64,000 bases of DNA, from contig CAZLJE010000026.1 in the NCBI GenBank assembly GCA_964559835.1, positions 16,954 through 80,953 on the forward strand. The letters are read 5' to 3'. Position 1 is the first letter of the stretch, and the number at the start of each line of letters is the position of its first letter. The translations under genes and the position numbers were made by a program. The notes under the pieces are model-generated. The model saw only the letters and a list, made by a program, of their open reading frames with translations, was not told the origin of the DNA and did not search any database. This DNA is from DAISJI01 sp964559835. GTDB taxonomy: Bacteria; Acidobacteriota; Terriglobia; Terriglobales; Acidobacteriaceae. Positions 24,254 to 31,610 of this stretch are shown here, piece after piece.

Positions 24254-25063
24254 GTGCTCCCCCGTCTGTTTCATCTCGGCAGTTTCAGCGTCCCGACTTA
24301 CGGTCTGCTGGTCGCGACCGGTGTCATCACCGGCCTGTTCGTCGCCGCGCATCTCTCTAAGCGCCAGGGCGAAGATCCCGAGAAGGCGTGGAATCTCGGC
24401 ATCTACGCCGTGCTCGCCGCCATTGTCGGCGCCAAACTGCTGCTGATCATCAACGATTTCAGCTGGTACGCGGCACACCCGGGCGAGATCTTCAGCCTCG
24501 GCGTGCTACAGGCGGGCGGAGTGTTCTACGGCGGGGTGCTCGCCGCGATTGCGGTTTCGGTCTGGTACATCCGCGCCAACCACATGCCCGTTCTTCGGAC
24601 GTGTGACGCATTCGCGCCCGGACTGGCGCTTGGACACTCGATCGGGCGCCTCGGATGTTTCGCCGCCGGCTGCTGCTACGGCAAGCCAACGTCGCACTGG
24701 TGGGGCGTGACCTTTCACAATCCGCTGGCCGCACAATGGGTCGGCACCCCGCTTAACGTTCCGCTCGAGCCGACGCAGTTGTTCGAATTCGCGGTAGAGC
24801 TGGCGAATTTCCTTTTTCTCTACTGGATGTTCAAGCGCAAGAAGTTCGAAGGCCAGATCATTGGCTCGTATTTGTTCATTTACGGGGTCGCGCGCTTCTT
24901 CCTCGAGTTCATCCGCGATGATCCCGACCGCGGCTCCATGTTCGGCGGCGCCATGACGGGCACGCAGTTCATCTCCATCTGCCTGGTCATCGCCGGCGGC
25001 ACGCTCTGGCTGCGCCGCGCGCAACTGAAGCCCGCGCCCGTAGTCGCGAAAGCAACTCGATAA
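24254..25063 (+). CDS. lgt: Prolipoprotein diacylglyceryl transferase
   Basis: Transfers diacylglycerol from phosphatidylglycerol to the lipobox Cys of prolipoproteins, the first step of lipoprotein maturation in the inner membrane. The 269-residue protein has about seven membrane segments. The Lgt signature is HSIGRLGCFAAGCCYGKPT (family HxxGRxGCxxxGCCYG), and the GGVFYGGVLAA, EPTQLFEF and GxARFFxEFxRxD (GVARFFLEFIRDD) blocks are all present. The start appears to be GTG at 24254, without a strong ribosome site. Confidence 0.95.
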   Translation: MLPRLFHLGSFSVPTYGLLVATGVITGLFVAAHLSKRQGEDPEKAWNLGIYAVLAAIVGAKLLLIINDFSWYAAHPGEIFSLGVLQAGGVFYGGVLAAIAVSVWYIRANHMPVLRTCDAFAPGLALGHSIGRLGCFAAGCCYGKPTSHWWGVTFHNPLAAQWVGTPLNVPLEPTQLFEFAVELANFLFLYWMFKRKKFEGQIIGSYLFIYGVARFFLEFIRDDPDRGSMFGGAMTGTQFISICLVIAGGTLWLRRAQLKPAPVVAKATR

Positions 25064-25108
25064 CTGCCCTGCGTGTCCATCAACTCTACGGCCGCCAGCG
25101 CCGCAGGC

Positions 25109-25200
25109 GCGCCAGTTCATAGCCCGGCACGTGAGTGCCGGGTGCGCGTTGCTCCGTATTGTCATCCTGAGGAGGACGTAAGTCCGACGAAGGACCTATG
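25109..25200. repeat. Dispersed repeats including hairpin repeat copy 2
   Basis: 25114-25143 is the inverted copy (29 of 30 bases) of 181-210 and contains CCCGGCA/TGCCGGG. It is followed by gtcatcctgaggaggac...gaaggacctatgcat (about 25159-25202), a repeat type I have seen described in acidobacterial spacers. The rest of the lgt-microORF gap holds nothing recognised. Confidence 0.7.
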
Positions 25201-25233
25201 CATTACTCGCCGCCAGCGCTATAGTTCGATGCG

Positions 25234-25377
25234 ATGAAACGGAAATCGCCGCAAGCCGACGACCGCAGGCCCGAGCACAACATCGACGGTGCAATCATTC
25301 GTCAAATTCCCGCCTTAGACGATCCGTCCTTTCGCAACTTACGCCTTCCAAGAACCGCGAAACCAGGCGGGAAATGA
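25234..25377 (+). CDS. Possible 47-aa leader ORF coupled to the rluD-type gene
   Basis: Reads MKRKSPQADDRRPEHNIDGAI...LRLPRTAKPGGK and ends in TGA overlapping the ATG of the next gene (ATGA at 25374-25377), the arrangement of translational coupling. The peptide is basic and polar with no known motif, and no strong ribosome site precedes its ATG. It may be a real small gene or a regulatory leader; chance cannot be excluded. Confidence 0.4.
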   Translation: MKRKSPQADDRRPEHNIDGAIIRQIPALDDPSFRNLRLPRTAKPGGK

Positions 25378-26372
25378 TTGCGACCGATAATAAGTTTCAA
25401 GCGACCACGACCGACGCCGGCCGCCGCCTCGACCAGTTCCTCGTCTCCAAGCTTCCCGACGTCAGCCGCGCGCGCGTCCAGGAACTCATCGACCAGGAAA
25501 AAGTTCTCGTCGACGGCAAGCCCGGCAAGCGCTCTCTGAAGCTGCGCGGCGGCGAGAAGATCGAGATCCTCTCGCCGGCCGAACGCCCTCCCCTTCGCGC
25601 CATCCCCGAGGACATCCCCCTCGACATCGTTTACGAGGACGACGATCTTGCCGTCATCAACAAACCGGCCGGCATGATGGTCCACGCGGGCGCCGGTGCA
25701 ACCGACGACGCCCGCAATCGCGGCACACTCGTCAACGCCCTGCTGCACCGCTTCGCCACCTTATCCACCGGCGGCGGCGAGGCACGTCCCGGCATCGTGC
25801 ATCGCCTGGACAAGGAAACCAGCGGCCTCATCGTCGTGGCCAAGAACGATCTCGCGCACCGTAAGCTGGCCGAGCAGTTCTCTTCCCGCCGCGTGCACAA
25901 GACGTACCTGGCGCTCGTGCGTGGCTGGCCTAAGCGCGAGCGCGGCACTGTCGATTTGCCCATCTCGCGGGACGTGCAGCGCCGTACTCGCATGACCACA
26001 CGCCGCAGTGACGGCCGCGACGCCGTATCGCACTACGAAGTCCGCGACAAATTCGAATCGCCTTACGGCAAATTCGCCCTGGTGGCCGTCACCATCGAGA
26101 CCGGACGCACTCACCAGATCCGGGTGCATCTCTCGTCGCTGGGACATCCTGTCGTCGGCGACTCACTTTACGGCGCTCCCAAGACGGAGGTCCCGAGGAC
26201 GAGAGAAAATGATCTCCCAAATCTCGCCCTGGGAAGAAACTTTCTGCACGCCGCCGCCATCGAACTAGAGCAGCCACTCACAGGCAGGCCACTCGTCCTG
26301 GAACGGCCATTGCCGCCGGAGCTACAGGCGTTTTTGCAGAGACTTAAGCACCCGCGCGGACCCGCCGTCTAA
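25374..26372 (+). CDS. RluD/RluA-family pseudouridine synthase
   Basis: Isomerises uridines in rRNA, most likely in 23S helix 69 if it is the RluD orthologue. An S4 RNA-binding domain (residues about 17-65, GRRLDQFLVSKLPDVSRARVQELIDQEKVLVDG) is followed by the catalytic domain with VYEDDDLAVINKPAGMMVHAG and the active-site Asp in GIVHRLDKETSGLIVVAKN. TGRTHQIRVHLSSLGHPVVGDSLYG completes the core. At 332 residues it has the usual length. Start ATG 25374 overlaps the stop of a possible leader ORF. Confidence 0.92.
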   Translation: MIATDNKFQATTTDAGRRLDQFLVSKLPDVSRARVQELIDQEKVLVDGKPGKRSLKLRGGEKIEILSPAERPPLRAIPEDIPLDIVYEDDDLAVINKPAGMMVHAGAGATDDARNRGTLVNALLHRFATLSTGGGEARPGIVHRLDKETSGLIVVAKNDLAHRKLAEQFSSRRVHKTYLALVRGWPKRERGTVDLPISRDVQRRTRMTTRRSDGRDAVSHYEVRDKFESPYGKFALVAVTIETGRTHQIRVHLSSLGHPVVGDSLYGAPKTEVPRTRENDLPNLALGRNFLHAAAIELEQPLTGRPLVLERPLPPELQAFLQRLKHPRGPAV

Positions 26373-26381
26373 ACAGCTATA

Positions 26382-27524
26382 ATGAAGCTTCCGATGAAAC
26401 TGTTATCACTCACGATCCTGCTCGGGCTCACTACCACCTTTGCCACCGCCCAGCAGCAGACGCGTCCGCAGGAACTGCCGTCCGCGCCTTCGGCTACTCT
26501 GGAAAAATCCAAACCCGCGCCTCCTCCGCCGCCCGCAGCTGAGCCGCAGCCCTCGACGCAGCCGCAGGTCCAGCCTCCTCCGGCTCCGAAGGCCAATGCG
26601 CCCGAACCGCAGGCAGCGGCCGCACAGGACTCCAAGCCCGCCGAGACTGCTAAGTCCAAGGACGACGCACCCGACGACCCTATCACGACGATCAAGAAGA
26701 ACGTCGAAGAAGTGAACGTCGTCTTCACCGTCACGGATAAGCACGGAAAGTTCGTCAAGGACCTCCGGAAGGAAGACTTCCGGGTCATCGACGACAACAA
26801 GCCCGCGACTCAGATCGTGAGCTTCTCGACGGAAACGAATCTTCCGCTCCGGGTCGGATTGCTGATCGATGCCAGCAATTCCATCCGCGACCGCTTCCGC
26901 TTCGAGCAGGAAGCCGCGACCGAATTCCTGAACCAGATCGTTCGCCCCAAGTCCGACCGCGCCTTCGTCATCGGCTTCGATACCACCGCCGAGATCACGC
27001 AGGATTTCACCGACAACACGGAACTGCTCTCGCGCGGCGTGCGCCAGTTACGCCCGGGCGGTGGCACGGCGCTTTTCGATGCGCTCTACTTCGCTTGCCG
27101 CGACAAGCTCCTGAAGGCCAGCAGCAATACCGGCGCCGTCCGTAAAGCGATCATCCTCATCAGCGACGGCAACGATAACCAGAGCCGCGTCACCCGCGAA
27201 GAAGCAATCGAGATGGCCCAGAAGGCGGAGGTCATCGTCTATACCATCAGCACCAACATCAGCGGCGTCAAAGAGCGCGGGGACCGCGTGCTGGAACGCA
27301 TTTCCGAAGCCACCGGCGGACGCGCCTTCTTCCCGTTCCGGATCCAGGACGTCGCCGACGCCTTCAGCGCTATTCAGGACGAACTCCGCAGCCAGTACGC
27401 GCTCGCCTACAAGCCTGCCGATTTCCGTTCTGACGGACGCTTCCGCAGCATCGACATCGTCGCCGAGAACAAGAAGAACGTTCACGTCCGCGCCCGCAAG
27501 GGGTACTTCGCTCCGAACCAGTAA
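26382..27524 (+). CDS. Secreted VWFA-related acidobacterial-domain protein 1
   Basis: Signal peptide (MKLPMKLLSLTILLGLTTTFATAQ), then a 90-residue Pro/Ala/Gln linker, then a von Willebrand factor A domain with an intact MIDAS start (LLIDASNSIRDR, DxSxS) and ILISDGNDNQS. It ends with the family tail (ELRSQYALAYKPADFRSDGRFRSIDIV...VHVRARKGYFAPNQ). This matches the family named for Acidobacteria. The proteins are thought to be extracellular or periplasmic metal-dependent adhesion modules; the ligand is unknown. It begins 9 bp after the rluD-type gene. Confidence 0.9.
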   Translation: MKLPMKLLSLTILLGLTTTFATAQQQTRPQELPSAPSATLEKSKPAPPPPPAAEPQPSTQPQVQPPPAPKANAPEPQAAAAQDSKPAETAKSKDDAPDDPITTIKKNVEEVNVVFTVTDKHGKFVKDLRKEDFRVIDDNKPATQIVSFSTETNLPLRVGLLIDASNSIRDRFRFEQEAATEFLNQIVRPKSDRAFVIGFDTTAEITQDFTDNTELLSRGVRQLRPGGGTALFDALYFACRDKLLKASSNTGAVRKAIILISDGNDNQSRVTREEAIEMAQKAEVIVYTISTNISGVKERGDRVLERISEATGGRAFFPFRIQDVADAFSAIQDELRSQYALAYKPADFRSDGRFRSIDIVAENKKNVHVRARKGYFAPNQ

Positions 27525-27539
27525 ACTCTCTGACCTGCT

Positions 27540-27908
27540 TCACCGGCGGGCAGGCTCGAACAGCTCAATCGCATTGCCGTCGGGATCCTCAATTTGAATC
27601 TGTTTGCCGCCAGGGCCTACCTCCATTTCATTTCTAAAACGCAGACCCGCCCCTTTCAGGTCAGCAATGCGCGCTGGCAAATCCTGCACCTGAAGTAGCA
27701 CACGGCTCCATCCGCCGGGCTCTTGTTGACGGCCATCAGGCATTGGTCGGGACCCAGATGCCCCAGGACCGCTCAAGATCAACTTGAGGCCGCCAATGGA
27801 AACCTGGCCGAAAGCGGGCAGGTTCTGCATGTCCAGATTGAAACCAAGCGTCTGCGTATAAAACGTGATTGCCCGCTGAACATCTTTGACCTGATACCGA
27901 ACACCCGC
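27540..27908 (-). pseudogene. 5'-truncated VOC (glyoxalase/bleomycin-resistance) gene
   Basis: The frame encodes AGVRYQVKDVQRAITFYTQTLGFNLDM...RVLLQVQDLPARIADLKGAGL...GGKQIQIEDPDGNAIELFEPA, the full betaalphabeta-beta-beta-beta pair of a VOC domain, with the metal-site Glu in the last strand. Only the first few residues are missing: the reading is cut by TAG at 27911-27909, and no start codon is available before the internal ATG at 27830, which would lose half of the first module. The gene is therefore probably a remnant. Its broken end coincides with that of the membrane-protein remnant on the other strand. Confidence 0.65.
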
Positions 27909-28053
27909 CTATGCAGTTCTGCTGTTCGGCAGCTTTCTGGCCTTGGTTGGTGGAATCTTGTCAGGGTCGGCGTTTTTTGACTATCCCTTTGTCCGCACTC
28001 TCGACCGCGTGGCATGGGCTGCTTGGCTGTGGTTCGCCCGAGCGGAAGCCTAG
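27907..28053 (+). pseudogene. C-terminal remnant of a membrane protein
   Basis: Frame 27907-28053 reads AYAVLLFGSFLALVGGILSGSAFFDYPFVRTLDRVAWAAWLWFARAEA and stops at TAG. It has a clear transmembrane segment and an amphipathic end, with normal coding composition. Upstream the frame is closed by TGA, and there is no start codon. It looks like the tail of a gene whose front was lost at the same junction that truncated the VOC gene. Confidence 0.45.
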
Positions 28054-28474
28054 TTTCTTTTTGCGGCCATTGCGTCCATCCGCCAATGCGTGCCGCGTCC
28101 CATAGACGCGACATAAGCTATTTCCGAGCCTCCCGAATCCCTGGCCCGGGCTTTCTTGTTTCAAAACTACCCGCCCCCTCCACCAGCAGCGGCAGCATCC
28201 ATCCAATAGCTCATATGTACCGCTGGGACGTCCACGTTAGGGGAAATAGCAGGAGCAGCACCCGCGTACCTACATTGGGCAACCAGCTACGGATTTTGCG
28301 TGAAATAGCTCCACTTATGATTGATGTTACAGGTAGTTAACAGAGTGTTGGAATGGCAATCCGGCTGCTCTTGTAAACCGTGCTGAGCACCTCCCGATTT
28401 CTGGATGCCGAACCTGGCGCGGAGGCGAGAGGTGCCGGCCTTCGATCTCTTTGCGCGTCACGACTTTGGGCCCT
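28054..28474. other. 421-bp spacer, nothing recognised
   Basis: No convincing frame, hairpin or promoter pair was identified, apart from the upstream region of the glycosyltransferase operon. The composition is slightly AT-richer than that of neighbouring genes, in keeping with decayed DNA next to the two remnants. Confidence 0.45.
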
Positions 28475-29671
28475 ATGCGGATTTGTCTGGTCACTGCGTT
28501 TCCTCCCAGCACACAAAGGCTGAATGAATACGGCCTGCACCTGGCGGAACAGCTTCGCAGCAAGAACACCGACTTCGTCGTCCTCGCCGACCAATATGAG
28601 CCCCGCCAGCCCGAGCTTCCCGGTTTTCGGGTCGACCGGTGCTGGAGCTTCAACGATCTCCGCACGCCTTTTCGCCTGATTTCGGTCGCGCGCAAGCACC
28701 GCGCCGACGTGGTCTGGTTCAACCTGGTTTACTCCACCTTCGGCGACGATCCGCTGGCCGCGTTCGTCGGTTTAATGGCGCCCGTCCTACTCCGCATCGC
28801 GGGCTTCCGCACCCACGTCACCTTGCACCACCTGATGGAAAACGTGGAGTTGCGCCACGCCGACATTCGCTTCCCGCGCCTCTACCTCTGGGCCGGATCG
28901 ATCGCCACTCGCTACCTCCTGATGGCGCACCAGGTATCGACGCTGACCGAGCAGTACCGCCGCGTCCTGATGGACCGCTACCATGCGCCGAACATCAACG
29001 TTCGCCGCCACGGCATCCTCGGCGCGCAACCGGTTCCGCCGGACTTCTCGCTGCGCGCGAGCGAGTTCCGCATCCTTGCCTTCGGAAAGTTCGGGCGCTA
29101 CAAGCGTCTCGAGCCGATGATCGACGCGTTCCAGTTGGTCCGCCGCGAAGTACCGAACGCGAAGCTGGTGATCGCCGGACAAGACCATCCCAATCGCCCC
29201 GGCTACATGGCCGGATTGGCCGAGAAGTACCGCGGCGACGACGCCATGGAGTTCCTCGGCTATGTTCCCGAGGCCGACCTTCCGCGCGTCTTCGGGCGCT
29301 GCAACGTGGCGGTGCTGCCGTATTCGTCTTCCGGCGGACCCAGCGGCGTTGCGCACCAGGCGGCGCAGTTCGGATTGCCGCTCGTCGGCTCCGACATCGA
29401 AGATGTCCGCATCATCGCCCGCGAGGAAGACCTCGCGCTGGATTTTTACCGTCCTGATGACGTCAACGACCTGGCTTCGAAGCTGATCGCGCTCGCGAAC
29501 GATCCCGCGCGTGAACGCCGCATGGCCGAACAAAACTACCGGGCAGCACTGGCGATGACCATGCCGCACATTGTGGGGCAGTATCTCGCCGACTTTGCCG
29601 CCAAACGCACCGACGATATGCCGAACCATGCCATCGTCGTGCCTGAGGAAGAACCGCGGGCGGCAGCCTAG
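28475..29671 (+). CDS. Family 4 glycosyltransferase
   Basis: A GT-B retaining glycosyltransferase of 398 residues beginning MRICLVTAFPPSTQRLNEYGLHLAEQL. The donor-binding C-terminal half shows ILAFGKFGRYKRLEPMIDAF, AKLVIAGQDHPNRPGY, MEFLGYVPEADLPRVFGRCNVAVLPYSSSGGPSGVAHQAAQFGLPLVGSD and a following IIAREEDLALDFYRPDD. The Ser-Gly-rich SSSGGPSGV replaces the usual EXFG(X)xxxE region partly. No signal or membrane segment. It is first in a three-gene operon (38 bp to the GT2 gene). I prefer ATG 28475 to an upstream ATG. Confidence 0.88.
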   Translation: MRICLVTAFPPSTQRLNEYGLHLAEQLRSKNTDFVVLADQYEPRQPELPGFRVDRCWSFNDLRTPFRLISVARKHRADVVWFNLVYSTFGDDPLAAFVGLMAPVLLRIAGFRTHVTLHHLMENVELRHADIRFPRLYLWAGSIATRYLLMAHQVSTLTEQYRRVLMDRYHAPNINVRRHGILGAQPVPPDFSLRASEFRILAFGKFGRYKRLEPMIDAFQLVRREVPNAKLVIAGQDHPNRPGYMAGLAEKYRGDDAMEFLGYVPEADLPRVFGRCNVAVLPYSSSGGPSGVAHQAAQFGLPLVGSDIEDVRIIAREEDLALDFYRPDDVNDLASKLIALANDPARERRMAEQNYRAALAMTMPHIVGQYLADFAAKRTDDMPNHAIVVPEEEPRAAA

Positions 29672-29709
29672 CGGTCGAAGACAACAAGTAAGGGGGCCGA
29701 ACCTAAGGT

Positions 29710-30522
29710 ATGGCGCGCGTACGGTATTCGATCGTAGTTCCCGCTTTTAATGAGGAACGGCGCATTGCGACCACTCTCGATTGCCTGCTCCAGCACTTTG
29801 AGGAGCGGGCGGCGAGGCTGGAAATTCTGGTGGTGGACGATGGTTCGACCGACCGCACGTCGGACATCGTCATGTGGTACCGCCGCAAGACTTATCGCGT
29901 GAAGCTGCTCCAGGTGCCGCATGGCGGCAAGGGCGCCGCCGTTCGCCACGGCGTCAGCCATGCGCACGGCGAGTACATCTTCCTCTGCGACGCCGACCTG
30001 AAAGATGGTGTCTCACAACTCGCAAAGCTGGAGACGGCGCTTCTGCGCGGCGCCGATGTCGCCATCGGCTCGCGCTGGATCAATCCTGGTCCCCACGCCA
30101 ATCCGCAGCCACTGTATCGCCGCGTCTCCAGCCGCGTGTTCAACCTCTGTGCCCACAACCTGCTCGGCTTGGAGTTCAAGGACACGCAGTGCGGCATGAA
30201 GGCGTTCACACGCGACGCCGCGCAGGCCCTCTTCGAGCACCAGAGCATCGACGGGTGGGGCTTCGATCCCGAACTGTTGCTCATCGCCCGCCGCTTCGGA
30301 TTCCGCGTCACCGAGGTCCCGATCGAACTGAATCACGACTACGCTACTTCGCGCTTCCGTCCGTTCCGGGACGGCATCAGCACCTTCACCGAACTGTTCT
30401 CCATCGTGGTTCGCGACGCCGTTGGCGCTTATCCACGGGCCGTGAAAGCTCCGACGGTCGTGCTTCCGGCGGCAACATCCGAAGTTCCTGCTATCGCGGA
30501 ATCCGGGCAGGAGGCCGCGTAA
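29710..30522 (+). CDS. Family 2 glycosyltransferase, dolichol/polyprenyl-phosphate sugar type
   Basis: Resembles ALG5/DPM1-like enzymes that attach a sugar to a polyprenyl phosphate. The GT-A start YSIVVPAFNEERRIATTLDCLLQHF, LEILVVDDGSTDRTSDIV, GKGAAVRHGVSHAHGEYIFLCDADLKDG (DxD), and the family marker FKDTQCGMKAFTRDAAQALF...GWGFDPELLLIARRFGFRVTEVPIELNHD are all seen. No transmembrane helices, so a cytoplasmic-face enzyme. Its TAA overlaps the next ATG by one base (TAATG at 30520-30524), implying translational coupling. Confidence 0.92.
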   Translation: MARVRYSIVVPAFNEERRIATTLDCLLQHFEERAARLEILVVDDGSTDRTSDIVMWYRRKTYRVKLLQVPHGGKGAAVRHGVSHAHGEYIFLCDADLKDGVSQLAKLETALLRGADVAIGSRWINPGPHANPQPLYRRVSSRVFNLCAHNLLGLEFKDTQCGMKAFTRDAAQALFEHQSIDGWGFDPELLLIARRFGFRVTEVPIELNHDYATSRFRPFRDGISTFTELFSIVVRDAVGAYPRAVKAPTVVLPAATSEVPAIAESGQEAA

Positions 30523-31490
30523 TGACGATGAAGCGGCTCATCGTGAATGCCGACGACTTCGGCATGACTCCGGGCGTCAATCGCGCCGTCATGGAAGCCC
30601 ATCGCAACGGCATCCTGACCTCGACTACGCTTATGGTCACCGGCGCCGCTGCCCAAGAAGCTATGCGATTGGCGATGGAAGCCAAGACGCTGGATGTCGG
30701 CTGCCATATCGTGCTGCTTGAGGGCACGCCCATCCTGAACGCAAATGAGATCCCGTCACTGGCAACAAGAGCGCCCGATGGGACCACGCGCTTCCGCCGC
30801 GGCTTTGGCACTTTCATCAAGGCGGCGCTCACCGGTCGCCTGCACGGCGAGGACATCTACCGCGAGGCCAAGGCGCAGATCACGCGCTTGCAGGACGCCG
30901 GTCTTGACGTCCTCCATATCGACACGCACAAGCACGCGCACGTATTTCCCAGCGTCTTCCGGCCGCTGCTGCGCGCGGCGGTCGATTGCGGCGTTCGCGC
31001 CGTCCGCAACCCGTTCGAGCCAGCGCGCGCAATGGCCTGGAGCAACGCATGGCGCCGTCGCGACCTCTGGTCGCGCTACGTACCCGTGCGCGCTCTGCGA
31101 GCTTTCTCGCAGGCGTTCCAGCTCGAGTGCCACAATCTTGGGCTCGCTACGCCCGAAGGCACTTTCGGCATTACGCTGACCGGCTTTGCCGACCGGGGGT
31201 CCTTCCTCGATCTGCTCAACCGCGTTCCCGAAGGCACATGGGAACTGCTCTGCCATCCTGCCTACGAGGATGAATTGTGGCTGGAGCTCGGGCCGCGTGC
31301 GGGCTCGGGCACGCGCGAACTGGACCTGCTGCTATCGCCGGCCGTGCGCGACTGCGTCCGCGATAACGGTATCGTACTAACCTCGTACAACGACCTCTAC
31401 GCCGGCACGCGCGCTGCAACCGCCGCCGCAACCGTCACACCGTCCCTCGCCGATTCGGCGCTCGGAGACATCGCCGCCTCCGTGATGTAA
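30522..31490 (+). CDS. YdjC/ChbG-HpnK-type carbohydrate deacetylase
   Basis: A metal-dependent N-deacetylase acting on acetylated amino sugars. Motifs: LIVNADDFGMTPGVNRAVMEAHRNGILTSTTLMV (metal Asp), DVGCHIVLLEG, LHIDTHKHAHVFPSVF (His ligands) and LLCHPAYEDEL. At 322 residues it is close to HpnK in length, but no hopanoid genes are near. GGAGG precedes the overlapping ATG. As the third gene after GT4 and GT2 it probably deacetylates a GlcNAc-like unit in the lipid-linked product. The TAA stop lies at the left edge of a repeat. Confidence 0.9.
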   Translation: MTMKRLIVNADDFGMTPGVNRAVMEAHRNGILTSTTLMVTGAAAQEAMRLAMEAKTLDVGCHIVLLEGTPILNANEIPSLATRAPDGTTRFRRGFGTFIKAALTGRLHGEDIYREAKAQITRLQDAGLDVLHIDTHKHAHVFPSVFRPLLRAAVDCGVRAVRNPFEPARAMAWSNAWRRRDLWSRYVPVRALRAFSQAFQLECHNLGLATPEGTFGITLTGFADRGSFLDLLNRVPEGTWELLCHPAYEDELWLELGPRAGSGTRELDLLLSPAVRDCVRDNGIVLTSYNDLYAGTRAATAAATVTPSLADSALGDIAASVM

Positions 31491-31530
31491 CGCAGGCGTC
31501 TCGCCTGCCACGTAGCACCGGCGTCTCGCA
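31488..31530. repeat. GVSPA-type repeats downstream of the glycosyltransferase operon
   Basis: Two units with the core ggcgtctcgc. 31489-31512 matches the kdsA-internal copy at 23 of 24 bases. The element begins within the stop codon of the deacetylase gene. Confidence 0.85.
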
Positions 31531-31610
31531 ACTCCGCGACTGACCAGGCGCCGAGGAACACGCCGCCGGCATCGGCGCGGTCCTTGCCCGGATGTCGGAC
31601 AGGGAGACTC

